A stretch of 64,000 bases of DNA, taken from positions 62,001 through 126,000 of the forward strand of contig NZ_QJRP01000013.1 in assembly GCF_003205295.1 (NCBI RefSeq), given 5' to 3'. A program made the translations under genes and the position numbers. This document shows positions 47,561 through 57,586 of this stretch, in pieces (position 1 is the stretch's first letter; each line of letters begins with the position of its first letter). The notes beneath the pieces were generated by a model. That model saw only the letters and a program-made list of their open reading frames with translations, made no database searches and had not been told where the DNA came from. The stretch is from Pseudomonas mosselii. Its GTDB lineage: Bacteria > Pseudomonadota > Gammaproteobacteria > Pseudomonadales > Pseudomonadaceae.

Positions 47561-48202
47561 TCAGGATGCCAGTTGCCGCTTGTCGTAGACCGAGTCGATC
47601 AGGCCGTACTCGGCCGCGCGCGCAGCGCTCATGAAGTTGTCGCGCTCGGTGTCGCGCTTGATGGTCTCGAGGTCCTGGCCGGTGTGGTGGGCCAGCAGCT
47701 CGTTCAGGCGCGCCTTGATGTTGAGGATTTCCTGGGCGTGGATCTCGATGTCGGTCGCCTGGCCCTGGAAGCCGCCCAGCGGCTGGTGAATCATCACCCG
47801 CGAGTTTGGCAGGCAGTGGCGCTTGCCGGCGGCACCTGCCGCGAGCAGGAAGGCGCCCATGCTGCAGGCCTGGCCGATACAGATGGTCGAGACGTCCGGC
47901 TTGATGAACTGCATGGTGTCGTAGATCGACATGCCAGCAGTTACCGAGCCGCCCGGGGAGTTGATATAGAGATGGATATCCTTGTCCGGGTTTTCCGCCT
48001 CAAGGAACAGCAACTGCGCCACCACCAGGTTGGCCATGTAGTCTTCTACGGGGCCGACCAGGAAGATCACGCGCTCCTTCAGGAGGCGCGAATAGATGTC
48101 GTAGGCACGTTCGCCACGGGCGGACTGCTCGATAACCATCGGGACCAGGCCGCCTGCGGCCTGGATGTCAGAGCTTTGCTGAATAAAAGAATTGCGGGAC
48201 AT
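47561..48202 (-). CDS. clpP: ATP-dependent Clp protease proteolytic subunit
   Basis: Serine protease that forms two stacked heptamers and works with ClpX or ClpA. The 213 residues carry the triad Ser114 (GQACSMGA), His139 (MIHQPLGG) and Asp188 (RDTERDNF), with spacing as in E. coli ClpP. The short N-terminal propeptide before about ALVPMVIEQ fits self-processing. The start is [10 protein letters not shown] (48202). It is part of the tig-clpP-clpX block. Confidence 0.98.
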   Translation of the reverse strand: MSRNSFIQQSSDIQAAGGLVPMVIEQSARGERAYDIYSRLLKERVIFLVGPVEDYMANLVVAQLLFLEAENPDKDIHLYINSPGGSVTAGMSIYDTMQFIKPDVSTICIGQACSMGAFLLAAGAAGKRHCLPNSRVMIHQPLGGFQGQATDIEIHAQEILNIKARLNELLAHHTGQDLETIKRDTERDNFMSAARAAEYGLIDSVYDKRQLAS

Positions 48203-48242
48203 GTCCTGCACTCGCTCCCAAATAGTCATGGCTTGAATACGC

Positions 48243-48268
48243 ACAAGCCAGCGCGAAGGCTGGCTTGT
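48243..48268 (-). terminator. Hairpin between tig and clpP
   Basis: ACAAGCCAGC-GCGAAG-GCTGGCTTGT is a perfect 10-base stem just after the tig stop. It has no strong T run, so read-through into clpP is likely. Confidence 0.55.
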
Positions 48269-48293
48269 GGGGGTTTCCTACGAGAGTAGCCTG

Positions 48294-49607
48294 TTACTCA
48301 GCGTCGGCAGCAGCCTGTGCTGGTTTGACAGCTTCTTCGTACGAGACCGATTTGTCAGTCACAGTCGCTTTCTGCAGGACAGTATCTACAACTTGCTCTT
48401 CCAGCACAACCGAACGGACTTCGTTCAGTTGCTGGTCGTTCTTGTAGTACCAGGCGATGACCTGCTCAGGCTCCTGGTAGGCCGAGGCCATCTCTTCGAT
48501 GACTTCGCGAACCTTGGCTTCGTCCGGCTTCAGGTCGAACTGCTTGACCACTTCGGCGACGATCAGGCCCAGCACGACACGGCGCTTGGCTTGCTCTTCG
48601 AACAGCTCGGCCGGCAGCTGGTCAGGCTTGATGTTGCCACCGAACTGCTGGACGGCCTGCACGCGCAGACGGTTGACTTCGTTTTCCAGCAGGGCTTTCG
48701 GCACGTCGACCGGGTTGGCGGCCAGCAGACCGTCCATGACCTGGTTCTTGACCTTGGCCTTGATGGCCTGGCGCAGTTCACGCTCCATGTTCTTGCGAAC
48801 TTCGGCGCGGAAGCCTTCCAGGGTCGATTCCTTGATGCCGAACTGGGCGAAGAAGGCTTCGTTCAGCTCAGGCAGCACAGGGGCAGAAACGCTGTTGACG
48901 GTAATGGTGAACTCGGCGGCTTTGCCGGCCAGATCCAGGTTCTGGTAGTCCTCTGGGAAGGTCACGTTGACCACGCGCTCTTCACCGGCCTTGGCACCGA
49001 CCAGGCCTTCTTCGAAGCCCGGGATCATGCGGCCGGAACCCAGCACCAGCTGGGTGCCCTTGGCCGAACCACCGGCGAAGGCTTCACCGTCGATCTTGCC
49101 GACGAAGTCGATGTTGACCTGGTCGTCATTGGCAGCAGCGCGCTCGACGGCCTCGAAACGGGTGTTCTGCTTGCGCAGGACTTCCAGCATGTTGTCCAGG
49201 TCGGCGTCAGCCACTTCGGCGCTCAGGCGCTCGACGGCGATCGACTCGAAACCGGCAACGGTGAATTCAGGGAAGACTTCGAAGATGGCGACGAACTCGA
49301 GGTCCTTGCCCTTCTCGAACGACTTCGGCTCGACGGCAGGCGCGCCAGCCGGGTTCAGCTTCTGCTCGACGATGGCTTCGTAGAAGGAAGCCTGGACCAG
49401 GTCACCGAAAGCCTCTTGGCGGGCATCGGCTTCGAAACGCTGGCGGATCACGCTCATTGGCACCTTGCCCGGACGGAAGCCGGCAACCTTGGCGCGCTTG
49501 GCAGTCTGCTGCAGACGCTTGTTGACTTCGTTCTCGACGCGCTCGGCCGGAACGGCGATGGTCATGCGGCGCTCGAGAGCGGAAGTGTTTTCAACAGAAA
49601 CTTGCAT
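48294..49607 (-). CDS. tig: Trigger factor
   Basis: Ribosome-bound chaperone with peptidyl-prolyl isomerase activity. The 437 residues comprise the ribosome-binding domain with [16 protein letters not shown] (the tail-signature GFRxGKxP), the FKBP-like domain (about 160-245: [20 protein letters not shown]) and a helical chaperone domain. The start is [14 protein letters not shown] (49607). It is first in the block tig-clpP-clpX. The 248-base gap before it holds only its promoter region, with nothing else seen. Confidence 0.97.
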   Translation of the reverse strand: MQVSVENTSALERRMTIAVPAERVENEVNKRLQQTAKRAKVAGFRPGKVPMSVIRQRFEADARQEAFGDLVQASFYEAIVEQKLNPAGAPAVEPKSFEKGKDLEFVAIFEVFPEFTVAGFESIAVERLSAEVADADLDNMLEVLRKQNTRFEAVERAAANDDQVNIDFVGKIDGEAFAGGSAKGTQLVLGSGRMIPGFEEGLVGAKAGEERVVNVTFPEDYQNLDLAGKAAEFTITVNSVSAPVLPELNEAFFAQFGIKESTLEGFRAEVRKNMERELRQAIKAKVKNQVMDGLLAANPVDVPKALLENEVNRLRVQAVQQFGGNIKPDQLPAELFEEQAKRRVVLGLIVAEVVKQFDLKPDEAKVREVIEEMASAYQEPEQVIAWYYKNDQQLNEVRSVVLEEQVVDTVLQKATVTDKSVSYEEAVKPAQAAADAE

Positions 49608-49855
49608 GGATATTCCTCGTTGCACAGACGTTAGCCGGCGATAGCCCGACTCCAGAATCAAGGGCAAACATTCTAGTGACTCATCAAGCAGAAGTCACCC
49701 CACCCGGATTGTCGGCGGGCCGCGCCGGTCGATTTCCTTGAAAGGCCCGCCCGCCTTGGCGTCGAGCCTGTTTCATTCACGGCCGCGCAAGGCCTTGTGG
49801 CGCGCGCGGTTGTAAAACCTTGTCAAACAAACAACAGCCAGAAAGATCGCCCGCC

Positions 49856-50155
49856 TTACTGCGGATCGAGGTCGTTGAACTGGCAGTATTCTTCCCAGGT
49901 CATGCCCAGCGCCTCGGCCACCTCACGATGAGTCTCCAGGCGCATGGCCTGCAGTTGCTCCGGCGACTCGGCGATCAGTTGCAAGGCGTACTCCCAGGGC
50001 TCGACGCCCCGCTCCTGCGCCGCGTCCTCGAACGCCCACTCGATCTGCTGGGCCTGCTCGCGGGCATCCAGCTCGCGGATCTCCTCGAGCAATTGCGGAT
50101 TGGCCTCGGCGAAACGTTGCAGCGCCAGGGCCTGGCGCGCTTCTTTTGCAATCAT
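49856..50155 (-). CDS. Small hypothetical protein, DUF6388-like
   Basis: A 99-residue acidic, all-helical soluble protein (PQLLEEIRELDAREQAQQIEW; EYALQLIAESPEQLQAMRLE; EALGMTWEEYCQFNDL). From memory it resembles the DUF6388 family of Pseudomonas; no function is known. It lies between the tRNA operon and tig. Confidence 0.65.
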   Translation of the reverse strand: MIAKEARQALALQRFAEANPQLLEEIRELDAREQAQQIEWAFEDAAQERGVEPWEYALQLIAESPEQLQAMRLETHREVAEALGMTWEEYCQFNDLDPQ

Positions 50156-50265
50156 CTGCGCTATTCCTCTGCCGGCACTTCGGCCAGCCCTTCAACCGGC
50201 TGAAATCTATCAGCTTTTATTGCTCCGCCACCAGTAGCCACGAGGGCCGTACGGCAGAAACGAAA

Positions 50266-50296
50266 AAGGCGCCCGATCATCCGATCCGGGCGCCTT
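50266..50296 (-). terminator. Terminator of the tRNA operon
   Basis: AAGGCGCCCG-loop-CGGGCGCCTT followed by a T run on the minus strand, just after the last tRNA-His. Confidence 0.88.
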
Positions 50297-50305
50297 CTTC
50301 AAATA

Positions 50306-50382
50306 TGGGGTGGACGATGGGAATCGAACCCACGACAACCGGAATCACAATCCGGCGCTCTACCAACTGAGCTACGCCCACC
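50306..50382 (-). tRNA. tRNA-His (GTG), distal copy
   Basis: A full cloverleaf of 77 bases with encoded CCA, the extra 5' G paired with C73 that is unique to tRNA-His, and anticodon GTG in GGATTGTGATTCC. It is identical to the copy at 50559-50635. It is the last gene of the operon Arg-His-Leu-His. Confidence 0.97.
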
Positions 50383-50417
50383 ATAATGCAGTGTTGCGGT
50401 ACAGCCTTACAGAAACA

Positions 50418-50502
50418 TGGTGCGGACGAAGAGACTCGAACTCTTACAGCTTGCGCCGCTGGAACCTAAATCCAGTGTGTCTACCAATTTCACCACGTCC
50501 GC
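50418..50502 (-). tRNA. tRNA-Leu (TAG)
   Basis: An 85-base class II tRNA with a long variable arm (GCGGCGCAAGCTGT region), anticodon TAG in CTGGATTTAGGTTCCAG and encoded CCA. Confidence 0.97.
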
Positions 50503-50558
50503 ATGAAACTCAAAAACAAAGGCGCCGGATCATTCAATCGAGGCGCCCCTGCAGAATC

Positions 50559-50635
50559 TGGGGTGGACGATGGGAATCGAACCCACGACAACCGGAATCA
50601 CAATCCGGCGCTCTACCAACTGAGCTACGCCCACC
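50559..50635 (-). tRNA. tRNA-His (GTG), proximal copy
   Basis: A 77-base copy identical to the one at 50306-50382. Together they flank tRNA-Leu, forming a direct repeat. Confidence 0.97.
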
Positions 50636-50669
50636 ATATTGCGGTACTGCTTACTTGCCCAGGCCTTAA

Positions 50670-50746
50670 TGGCGCACCCGGCAGGACTCGAACCTGCGAC
50701 CATCCGCTTAGAAGGCGGATGCTCTATCCAGCTGAGCTACGGGCGC
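50670..50746 (-). tRNA. tRNA-Arg (TCT)
   Basis: A 77-base tRNA with anticodon TCT (CCGCCTTCTAAGCGG), encoded CCA, and a complete cloverleaf. It is first in the tRNA operon and reads AGA codons. Confidence 0.97.
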
Positions 50747-50835
50747 TTAAGCTTACAGTCCAGCCGAACAAACGAACCGCTTATTCTGCCCGACTTTGCC
50801 AACCCGTGCCAGGCAGTGCCCGACAAGTGCGGCGA

Positions 50836-50891
50836 ATCTTATAGGCGACCCTGCAGGTCGTCAACACCTTTCGAAAAAAAATTTAAATTAT
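50836..50891 (-). promoter_or_regulatory. Strong promoter of the tRNA operon with UP-like element
   Basis: On the minus strand: an A/T tract (AATTTAAATTTTTTTTCG, about 50873-50891), TTGACG (50859-50864), 17-base spacer, TAAGAT (50836-50841; or TATAAG with 15), then a GC-rich discriminator (TCGCCGC). This is the form of stable-RNA promoters under stringent control. It is about 90 bases before tRNA-Arg. Confidence 0.75.
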
Positions 50892-51001
50892 TGAAGGGGT
50901 TAGGGGATTTGCCCGACCACTCGCCTTTGCCCTTGGGCCGTGTCGTGCGAGAATGCGCGCTTCTTATATATGTTCCCTTCTCGATGGTTAATCACGCGTC
51001 T

Positions 51002-51856
51002 ATGACTGCACACCTAATCGATGGCAAGGCGATCGCCGCCAACCTGCGCCAGCAGATCGCCCAACGTGTCGCCGAGCGCCGCCAGCAGGGCCTGCGCACG
51101 CCTGGCCTGGCGGTGATCCTGGTCGGTACCGACCCGGCCTCCCAAGTCTATGTCTCGCACAAGCGCAAGGACTGCGAAGAGGTCGGTTTCATTTCCCAGG
51201 CGTTCGACCTGCCCAGCGAGACCACGCAGCAAGCCCTGACCGACCTGATCGATCGCCTCAACAATGACCCGGCCGTCGACGGTATCCTGCTGCAGCTGCC
51301 GCTGCCCGAGCACCTGGACGCCTCCCTGCTGCTCGAGCGCATCCGCCCGGACAAGGACGTGGACGGTTTCCACCCCTACAACATCGGCCGCCTGGCCCAG
51401 CGCATCCCGCTGCTGCGCCCGTGCACGCCGAAGGGCATCATGACCTTGCTGCACAGCACCGGCCAGGACCTGTACGGCATGAACGCGGTGATCGTCGGCG
51501 CCTCCAACATCGTTGGCCGGCCGATGGCCATGGAACTGCTGCTGGCCGGCTGCACCGTCACCGTCTGCCACCGCTTTACCAAGGACCTGGCCGGCCACGT
51601 CGGCCGCGCCGACCTGGTGGTGGTCGCCGCAGGCAAGCCGGGCCTGGTCAAGGGTGAGTGGGTCAAGGAAGGCGCCATCGTCATCGACGTCGGCATCAAC
51701 CGCCAGGACGACGGCAAGCTGGTCGGCGACGTGGTCTACGAGACCGCCCTGCCCCGCGCCGGCTGGATTACCCCGGTGCCGGGCGGCGTAGGCCCGATGA
51801 CCCGCGCCTGCCTGCTGGAAAACACCCTGTACGCGGCTGAAGAGCTGCACAAGTAG
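51002..51856 (+). CDS. folD: Methylenetetrahydrofolate dehydrogenase / cyclohydrolase
   Basis: Bifunctional enzyme of one-carbon metabolism, converting 5,10-methylene-THF to 10-formyl-THF with NADP. The 284 residues show [14 protein letters not shown] (catalytic Lys), [11 protein letters not shown], the NADP loop [18 protein letters not shown] and [18 protein letters not shown]. The start is taken as [10 protein letters not shown] at 51002; an in-frame ATG six codons earlier is possible. Confidence 0.96.
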   Translation: MTAHLIDGKAIAANLRQQIAQRVAERRQQGLRTPGLAVILVGTDPASQVYVSHKRKDCEEVGFISQAFDLPSETTQQALTDLIDRLNNDPAVDGILLQLPLPEHLDASLLLERIRPDKDVDGFHPYNIGRLAQRIPLLRPCTPKGIMTLLHSTGQDLYGMNAVIVGASNIVGRPMAMELLLAGCTVTVCHRFTKDLAGHVGRADLVVVAAGKPGLVKGEWVKEGAIVIDVGINRQDDGKLVGDVVYETALPRAGWITPVPGGVGPMTRACLLENTLYAAEELHK

Positions 51857-51875
51857 GTTGTTCGGGCAATGACGC

Positions 51876-51901
51876 AACGGCGCCTCTCGAGGCGCCGTTT
51901 T
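51876..51901 (+). terminator. Terminator of folD
   Basis: AACGGCGCCTC-TC-GAGGCGCCGTT followed by TTCATTT, 19 bases after the stop. Confidence 0.88.
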
Positions 51902-52056
51902 CATTTGTGCACTTCATCCTCATGGGATATCAGCCGATTCCGCTGCCAAGCTAGCCATTTCAGCTGGACCGGCTGCGCACCCTCCACGCTTCAGCCGGGA
52001 TTGTCTCGCGATCCCTCCGACAATGGTCACACAGCCCACCCGTGGATGCGTGCCCA

Positions 52057-52974
52057 ATGCAAACAACAAATACCGTCCTCATGATTCGCCCGGCGCGGTT
52101 CGCCTTCAACCCCGACACCGCCGCCAACAACCGCTTCCAGCAGGCGCCGCTGGACCCTGAGGCCGCCAGCGAAAAGGCCCTGGAAGAATTCGACGGCTAC
52201 GTCGACACCCTGCGCCAGCACGGCGTCGATGTGCTGGTGGTGCAGGACACCCCCGAACCCCATACGCCTGACTCGATCTTCCCCAACAACTGGTGGAGCA
52301 GCCATGCCGACGGCAGTCTGGTGCTGTACCCGATGGAGGGTGAGAACCGCCGCCTTGAGCGCAGCAAGGGCGTACTGGGCGTGCTGCAGGAGCGCTTCGC
52401 CATCCAGCGCACCATCGACCTGAGCCCGTTGGAACAGCAGAATCTGTTCCTCGAAGGCACCGGCAGCATGGTCCTGGACCGCGAACACCGCATCAGCTAC
52501 GCCTGCCACTCCGGGCGCACCCATGAACACGCCCTGCGCCAGTTCGCCGAGCGCCTGGACTACCGCCTGTGCCTGTTCCACGCCGTCGACCGCCGCCAGG
52601 CGCCGATCTACCACAGCAACGTGATGATGAACGTCGGCCGCCAACTCGCCGCGGCCTGCCTCGACGCCCTGCCCCGCCACGATGAACGCCGCGCCCTGGA
52701 GCATTCGTTGCGCGATACCGGCAAGCAGGTGCTGGCGCTGAACTTCGACCAGCTGGAGAACTTCGCCGGCAACATGCTCGAAGTCCACGACCGTGACGGC
52801 CGCTCCCTGCTGGTCATGTCGCGCAGCGCCTGGAATGCGCTCGACGCCAGCCAGCGCCGCCAGGTCGAACGGCACAGCCACCCGCTGGTGGTGAACATCG
52901 ACCATATCGAACGAATCGGTGGCGGCAGCGCGCGCTGCATGCTCGCCGAAGTCCACCTGCCCTCGCGCCACTGA
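52057..52974 (+). CDS. ctlX: CtlX-type citrulline hydrolase (arginine deiminase superfamily)
   Basis: A 305-residue guanidino-group-modifying enzyme. It has the family blocks SIFPNNWWSSHADGS, LEGTGSMVLD and YHSNVMMNVG (catalytic His), and Cys294 in GGGSARCMLAE as the likely nucleophile. The N-terminus (MQTTNTVLMIRPARF) is that of CtlX, a citrulline hydrolase giving ornithine, ammonia and CO2. The ornithine cyclodeaminase gene begins 19 bases later, which fits. Hydrolysis of another ureido or guanidino compound remains possible. Confidence 0.82.
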   Translation: MQTTNTVLMIRPARFAFNPDTAANNRFQQAPLDPEAASEKALEEFDGYVDTLRQHGVDVLVVQDTPEPHTPDSIFPNNWWSSHADGSLVLYPMEGENRRLERSKGVLGVLQERFAIQRTIDLSPLEQQNLFLEGTGSMVLDREHRISYACHSGRTHEHALRQFAERLDYRLCLFHAVDRRQAPIYHSNVMMNVGRQLAAACLDALPRHDERRALEHSLRDTGKQVLALNFDQLENFAGNMLEVHDRDGRSLLVMSRSAWNALDASQRRQVERHSHPLVVNIDHIERIGGGSARCMLAEVHLPSRH

Positions 52975-52993
52975 CTCGACAAGGAGAATCATC

Positions 52994-54040
52994 ATGACCC
53001 GCTACATCGACGTGCACGACCTCGCCCACCTGGTCAACCGCAAGGGCCTGCCCATCTGCCTGGCCGAGATGGCCGAGTACATCCGCCAGGACTACCTGCG
53101 CTGGCACGACTTCGAGAAATGCCCGCGCCTGGCCAACCACTCGGCGGACGGGGTAATCGAGCTGATGCCGGTCTCCGACGCCAACCTGTACGCCTTCAAG
53201 TACGTCAACGGCCACCCGAAGAACACCCATGACGGCCTGCTCACGGTCATGGCCTTCGGCGCCCTGGGCGATGTCGATACCGGCGCGCCGGTGCTGCTCA
53301 GCGAGATGACCCTGACCACCGCCATCCGCACCGCCGCCACCTCTGCCCTGGCCGCCCGCTACCTGGCGCGCCCGGACAGCAAACGCATGGCGCTGATCGG
53401 CAACGGCTCGCAGAGCGAGTTCCAGGCCATCGCCTTCCATACCTTGCTCGGCATCGAGGAGATCCGCCTGTTCGACATCGACCGCAAGGCCTCGGAGAAA
53501 CTGGCGGCCAACCTGGCCGGTTTCCCACAGCTTAAGCTGATGATTGCCGACAGCGTGGCCGAGGCCGTGCGCGGTACCGACATTGTCACCACGGTCACCG
53601 CCGACAAAGCGTACGCCACCATCCTCACCCCGCAGATGATCGAGCCGGGCATGCACCTCAATGCCGTGGGCGGCGACTGCCCGGGCAAGACCGAGTTGCA
53701 CCGCGACATCGTCGAGCGGGCGCGGGTGATCGTCGAGTACGAACCGCAGAGCCGGATCGAGGGCGAGATCCAGCAGATGCCGGCGAATTCGCCGACCACC
53801 GAGTTCTGGCAGGTGGTCGAAGGGATCGCCGCCGGGCGCGAGAACGCCGCGCAGGTGACGCTGTTCGACTCGGTCGGCTTTGCCCTGGAGGACTACTCGG
53901 CGCTGCGCTATGTGCTGGATGTGGCCAGGGCGCTGGACATCGGCCGCGACATCGCGCTGGTGCCGCAGCTGGAGAATCCGAAGGATCTGTTTGCCCTGCT
54001 ACAGCCGAAAGCAGCGGCACGTAAGGTCAGCGCCGCCTGA
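52994..54040 (+). CDS. Ornithine cyclodeaminase
   Basis: Turns L-ornithine into L-proline and ammonia using bound NAD. The 348 residues are close to the characterised P. putida enzyme in length. The NAD loop is ALIGNGSQSEFQA, with the catalytic and substrate regions GVIELMPVSDANLYAFKYVNGHP and AVGGDCPGKTEL (conserved Asp). The start follows AAGGAG at 52981. It lies in an operon with the ctlX-like gene, so the pair would take citrulline to proline. Confidence 0.93.
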   Translation: MTRYIDVHDLAHLVNRKGLPICLAEMAEYIRQDYLRWHDFEKCPRLANHSADGVIELMPVSDANLYAFKYVNGHPKNTHDGLLTVMAFGALGDVDTGAPVLLSEMTLTTAIRTAATSALAARYLARPDSKRMALIGNGSQSEFQAIAFHTLLGIEEIRLFDIDRKASEKLAANLAGFPQLKLMIADSVAEAVRGTDIVTTVTADKAYATILTPQMIEPGMHLNAVGGDCPGKTELHRDIVERARVIVEYEPQSRIEGEIQQMPANSPTTEFWQVVEGIAAGRENAAQVTLFDSVGFALEDYSALRYVLDVARALDIGRDIALVPQLENPKDLFALLQPKAAARKVSAA

Positions 54041-54054
54041 CCGGCTATACGCCC

Positions 54055-54179
54055 CCCCTGTGGGAGCGGCCTTGTGTCGCGAAAGGGCTGCGAGGCGGCC
54101 CCAGGATTTCAGCTACGCCGCCAATATTGCCGGGGCCGCTGCGCGGCCCTTTCGCGACACAAGGCCGCTCCCACAGGGG
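54055..54179. repeat. REP pair after the cyclodeaminase gene
   Basis: Opposed long-type copies with GGGCTGCGAGGCGGCCCC and GGGGCCGCTGCGCGGCCC ends. They separate the two enzyme genes from the ABC importer genes. Confidence 0.92.
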
Positions 54180-54452
54180 ACCGTGTATACGGCGACCGAC
54201 AAGCAAGACAATCGCTCGACTTGGACAGCGGCCATGACAGAAACCGCTGTCGCACTTCCATAAATCTTTGTCGGTACAGCCGATTCGGCTGCAAGAAGAA
54301 ACTTTACAGCCGAATCCGGCAGCCCACGCGCAGGCAAACGACACAAAAAACCTGTCTATCTCGCGCATCCTGAGCCCGACCCATGAGTCACCGACGGACC
54401 TACACGCGCTAATCGCCCTACTACCAATAACAACACCCAGGGACCCAAGACC
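54180..54452. other. Leader/promoter region of the ABC importer genes
   Basis: A less GC-rich stretch of 273 bases before the substrate-binding protein gene, with AT-rich parts near 54255-54310 and 54415-54440. No clear promoter boxes, gene or palindrome are seen. It presumably holds the importer promoter and perhaps the binding site of the Lrp-type regulator. Confidence 0.3.
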
Positions 54453-55235
54453 ATGCCCTCCATGCGAAAACGCCTCGGCGTGCTGCTGTTCTCGTTGTGC
54501 GCCACCACCCTCACCCAGGCCAAGGAGTGGACCGAAATCCGCTTCGGCGTCTTCCCTGAATACCCACCATTCGAATCCGTCGCCGCCGATGGCAGCTTGC
54601 AAGGCTTCGACATCGACCTGGGCAATGCCATCTGCGCCAAGCTGCAGGTCAAGTGCACCTGGGTGCACAATGAATTCGACGGCATGATCCCCGCACTGCG
54701 CGCCCGCAAGTTCGACGCCATCATGTCGTCCATGGCCGTCACGCCGGCACGCCTGAAGCAGATCGACTTCAGCAACCGCCTGTTCCTCAGCCCCACCTCG
54801 GTGATCGTGCGCAAGTCGGCCGACTTCGGCGACACCGCCGAATCACTCAAAGGCAAGCAGGTCGGCGTGCTCCAGGGCTCGCTGCAGGAAGCCTACGCCC
54901 GCGCCGTGCTGGCGCCGCTGGGTGCGCAGGTAAAGGCCTACCAAGGCCAGGACCAGAACTACGCCGACCTGCTCAACGGCCGCCTCGACGCCACCGTCAC
55001 CGACAAGCTCGAAGCCCAGCTGAACTTCCTCTCCAAGCCCGAGGGCGCCGATTTCAGGAGTGGCCCGGCGATCAAGGACCCGACCCTGCCGCTGGACATC
55101 GCCATGGGCCTGCGCAAGACCGACCCCGAGCTCAAGGCCCTGCTCGACAAGGGCATCGCCATGATCCACGCCGACGGCACCTATGCCGAGATCCAGAAGA
55201 AATACGTCGGCGACGTGGATATCTACAACGAGTGA
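54453..55235 (+). CDS. Amino acid ABC transporter substrate-binding protein
   Basis: A 260-residue periplasmic protein of the HisJ/ArgT type (SBP_bac_3). The signal peptide (MPSMRKRLGVLLFSLCATTLTQA) is cleaved after TQA. FGVFPEYPPFESVAADG is the start of the mature domain, with FDIDLGNAICAKLQVKCTWV and the ligand-binding FDAIMSSMAVTPARLKQIDFS that contacts the amino acid backbone. Basic amino acids or their relatives are likely, given the ctlX and cyclodeaminase genes upstream. Confidence 0.92.
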   Translation: MPSMRKRLGVLLFSLCATTLTQAKEWTEIRFGVFPEYPPFESVAADGSLQGFDIDLGNAICAKLQVKCTWVHNEFDGMIPALRARKFDAIMSSMAVTPARLKQIDFSNRLFLSPTSVIVRKSADFGDTAESLKGKQVGVLQGSLQEAYARAVLAPLGAQVKAYQGQDQNYADLLNGRLDATVTDKLEAQLNFLSKPEGADFRSGPAIKDPTLPLDIAMGLRKTDPELKALLDKGIAMIHADGTYAEIQKKYVGDVDIYNE

Positions 55236-55248
55236 CCCACAGCGCCAA

Positions 55249-55311
55249 TCGCGGGGCAAGCCCGCTCCCACGGGCTCACCACTGTGTGGGAGCGGGCCGG
55301 CCCCGCGATAG
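55249..55311. repeat. REP pair inside the ABC importer operon
   Basis: Two opposed short-type copies (ATCGCGGGGCAAGCCCGCTC and complement with GGCCGG variant) between the binding-protein gene and the first permease. Confidence 0.9.
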
Positions 55312-55332
55312 CCTCCCCGCGAGATTCCTCCC

Positions 55333-56040
55333 ATGCACGACTTCCTCACAAGCGGCCTGCAAGGCTTCGGCCCGCTGCTGGCCCAGGGCACCTGGATGAC
55401 CGTCAAGCTGGCCCTGCTGTCGCTGGCGCTGAGCCTCGCGCTCGGCCTGATCGGCGCCAGCGCCAAGCTGTCGCGATCCCGGCTGCTGCGCCTCCCGGCC
55501 ACCCTGTACACCACGCTGATCCGCAGCGTTCCTGACCTGGTGCTGATCCTGCTGATCTTCTACAGCATGCAGATCTGGCTCAACGACCTGACCGAGGCGC
55601 TGGGCTGGGACTACATCGAGATCGACCCGTTCGGCGCCGGGGTCATCACCCTGGGCTTCATCTACGGCGCGTATTTCACCGAGAACTTGCGCGGCGCCAT
55701 CCTCAGCGTGCCCGCCGGCCAGCTGGAGGCCGCCACCGCCTACGGCCTGAGCCGGGCACAGCGGTTTCGGCTGGTGCTGTTTCCGCAACTGATGCGCTTC
55801 GCCCTGCCGGGGCTGAGCAACAACTGGCTGGTGCTGCTCAAGTCCACCGCGCTGGTGTCGATCATCGGCCTGGCCGACCTGGTCAAGGCCGCGCAGAACG
55901 CCGGCAAGAGCACCAACGACGTGTTGTTCTTCCTGTGCCTGGCGGGCCTGGTGTACCTGGTCATCACCACCCTGTCCAACCGTCTGCTCAAGCACCTGGA
56001 GCGGCGCTACAACATCGGCATCAAGGAGCTGGCGCGATGA
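55333..56040 (+). CDS. Amino acid ABC transporter permease, HisQ type
   Basis: A 235-residue inner-membrane protein with five TM segments. The EAA-loop (GQLEAATAYGLSRAQRFRLVLFP) contacts the ATPase. It is paired with the next gene, with a 4-base overlap (ATGA). HisQ/HisM-type heterodimers carry polar or basic amino acids. Confidence 0.92.
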   Translation: MHDFLTSGLQGFGPLLAQGTWMTVKLALLSLALSLALGLIGASAKLSRSRLLRLPATLYTTLIRSVPDLVLILLIFYSMQIWLNDLTEALGWDYIEIDPFGAGVITLGFIYGAYFTENLRGAILSVPAGQLEAATAYGLSRAQRFRLVLFPQLMRFALPGLSNNWLVLLKSTALVSIIGLADLVKAAQNAGKSTNDVLFFLCLAGLVYLVITTLSNRLLKHLERRYNIGIKELAR

Positions 56041-56750
56041 TCGAACTCCTTCAGGAATACGGCCTGGCCTACCTGTACCACGACGGCAGCGGCCTCTCGG
56101 GCCTGGCCATGACCCTCTGGCTGTTCCTGGCCAGCATGGTGCTGGGTTTCGCCCTGTCGCTGCCCCTGGCCCTGGCACGCACCTCGCGCCACGCCTGGCT
56201 GCGCCTGCCGGTGCAACTGTACACCTTCGTGTTCCGCGGCACACCGCTCTATATCCAGCTGCTGATCTGCTACACCGGGCTCTACGGCCTGCAGGTGGTG
56301 CGCGACCACGCCCTGCTCGACCAGTTTTTCCGCAACGCGCTCAACTGCACCCTGCTGGCCTTCGTGCTCAACACCTGCGCCTACACCGTGGAGATCTTCG
56401 CCGGGGCCATCCGCAACCTGCCCGCCGGCGAACTGGAAGCGGCCCAGGCCTATGGCCTGCGTGGCTGGAGGCTCAACCTGTTCCTGGTGTTGCCAGCGGC
56501 CCTGCGTCGCTCGCTGCCGGCCTACAGCAACGAGTTGATCCTGATGCTGCACGCCACCTCGCTGGCCTTCACCGCCACCGTCGCCGATATCCTCAAGGTG
56601 GCCCGCGACGCCAACGCCGCGACCTTCCTGACCTTCCAGGCCTTCGGCGTGGCCGCCCTGCTGTACATGCTGCTGTCCTTCGCCCTGGTCGGCCTGTTCC
56701 GCGTGGCCGAACGGCGCTGGATGCGCTTCCTTGACCCTGTACGAGGCTGA
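56037..56750 (+). CDS. Amino acid ABC transporter permease, HisM type
   Basis: A 237-residue partner permease with five TM segments and the EAA-loop GELEAAQAYGLRGWRLNLFLVLP. RGTPLYIQLLICYTGLY is the N-terminal region typical of the HisM/ArtM line. The start ATG overlaps the previous stop. Confidence 0.92.
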   Translation: MIELLQEYGLAYLYHDGSGLSGLAMTLWLFLASMVLGFALSLPLALARTSRHAWLRLPVQLYTFVFRGTPLYIQLLICYTGLYGLQVVRDHALLDQFFRNALNCTLLAFVLNTCAYTVEIFAGAIRNLPAGELEAAQAYGLRGWRLNLFLVLPAALRRSLPAYSNELILMLHATSLAFTATVADILKVARDANAATFLTFQAFGVAALLYMLLSFALVGLFRVAERRWMRFLDPVRG

Positions 56751-56754
56751 ACCC

Positions 56755-57573
<819 letters not shown>

Positions 57574-57586
57574 AGTCACGCCGCAT

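Noticed and set aside
50146..50844. Short plus-strand frames over the tRNA region
   Set aside because: They read through tRNA genes on the opposite strand (for example the [21 protein letters not shown] string), a well-known annotation artefact.
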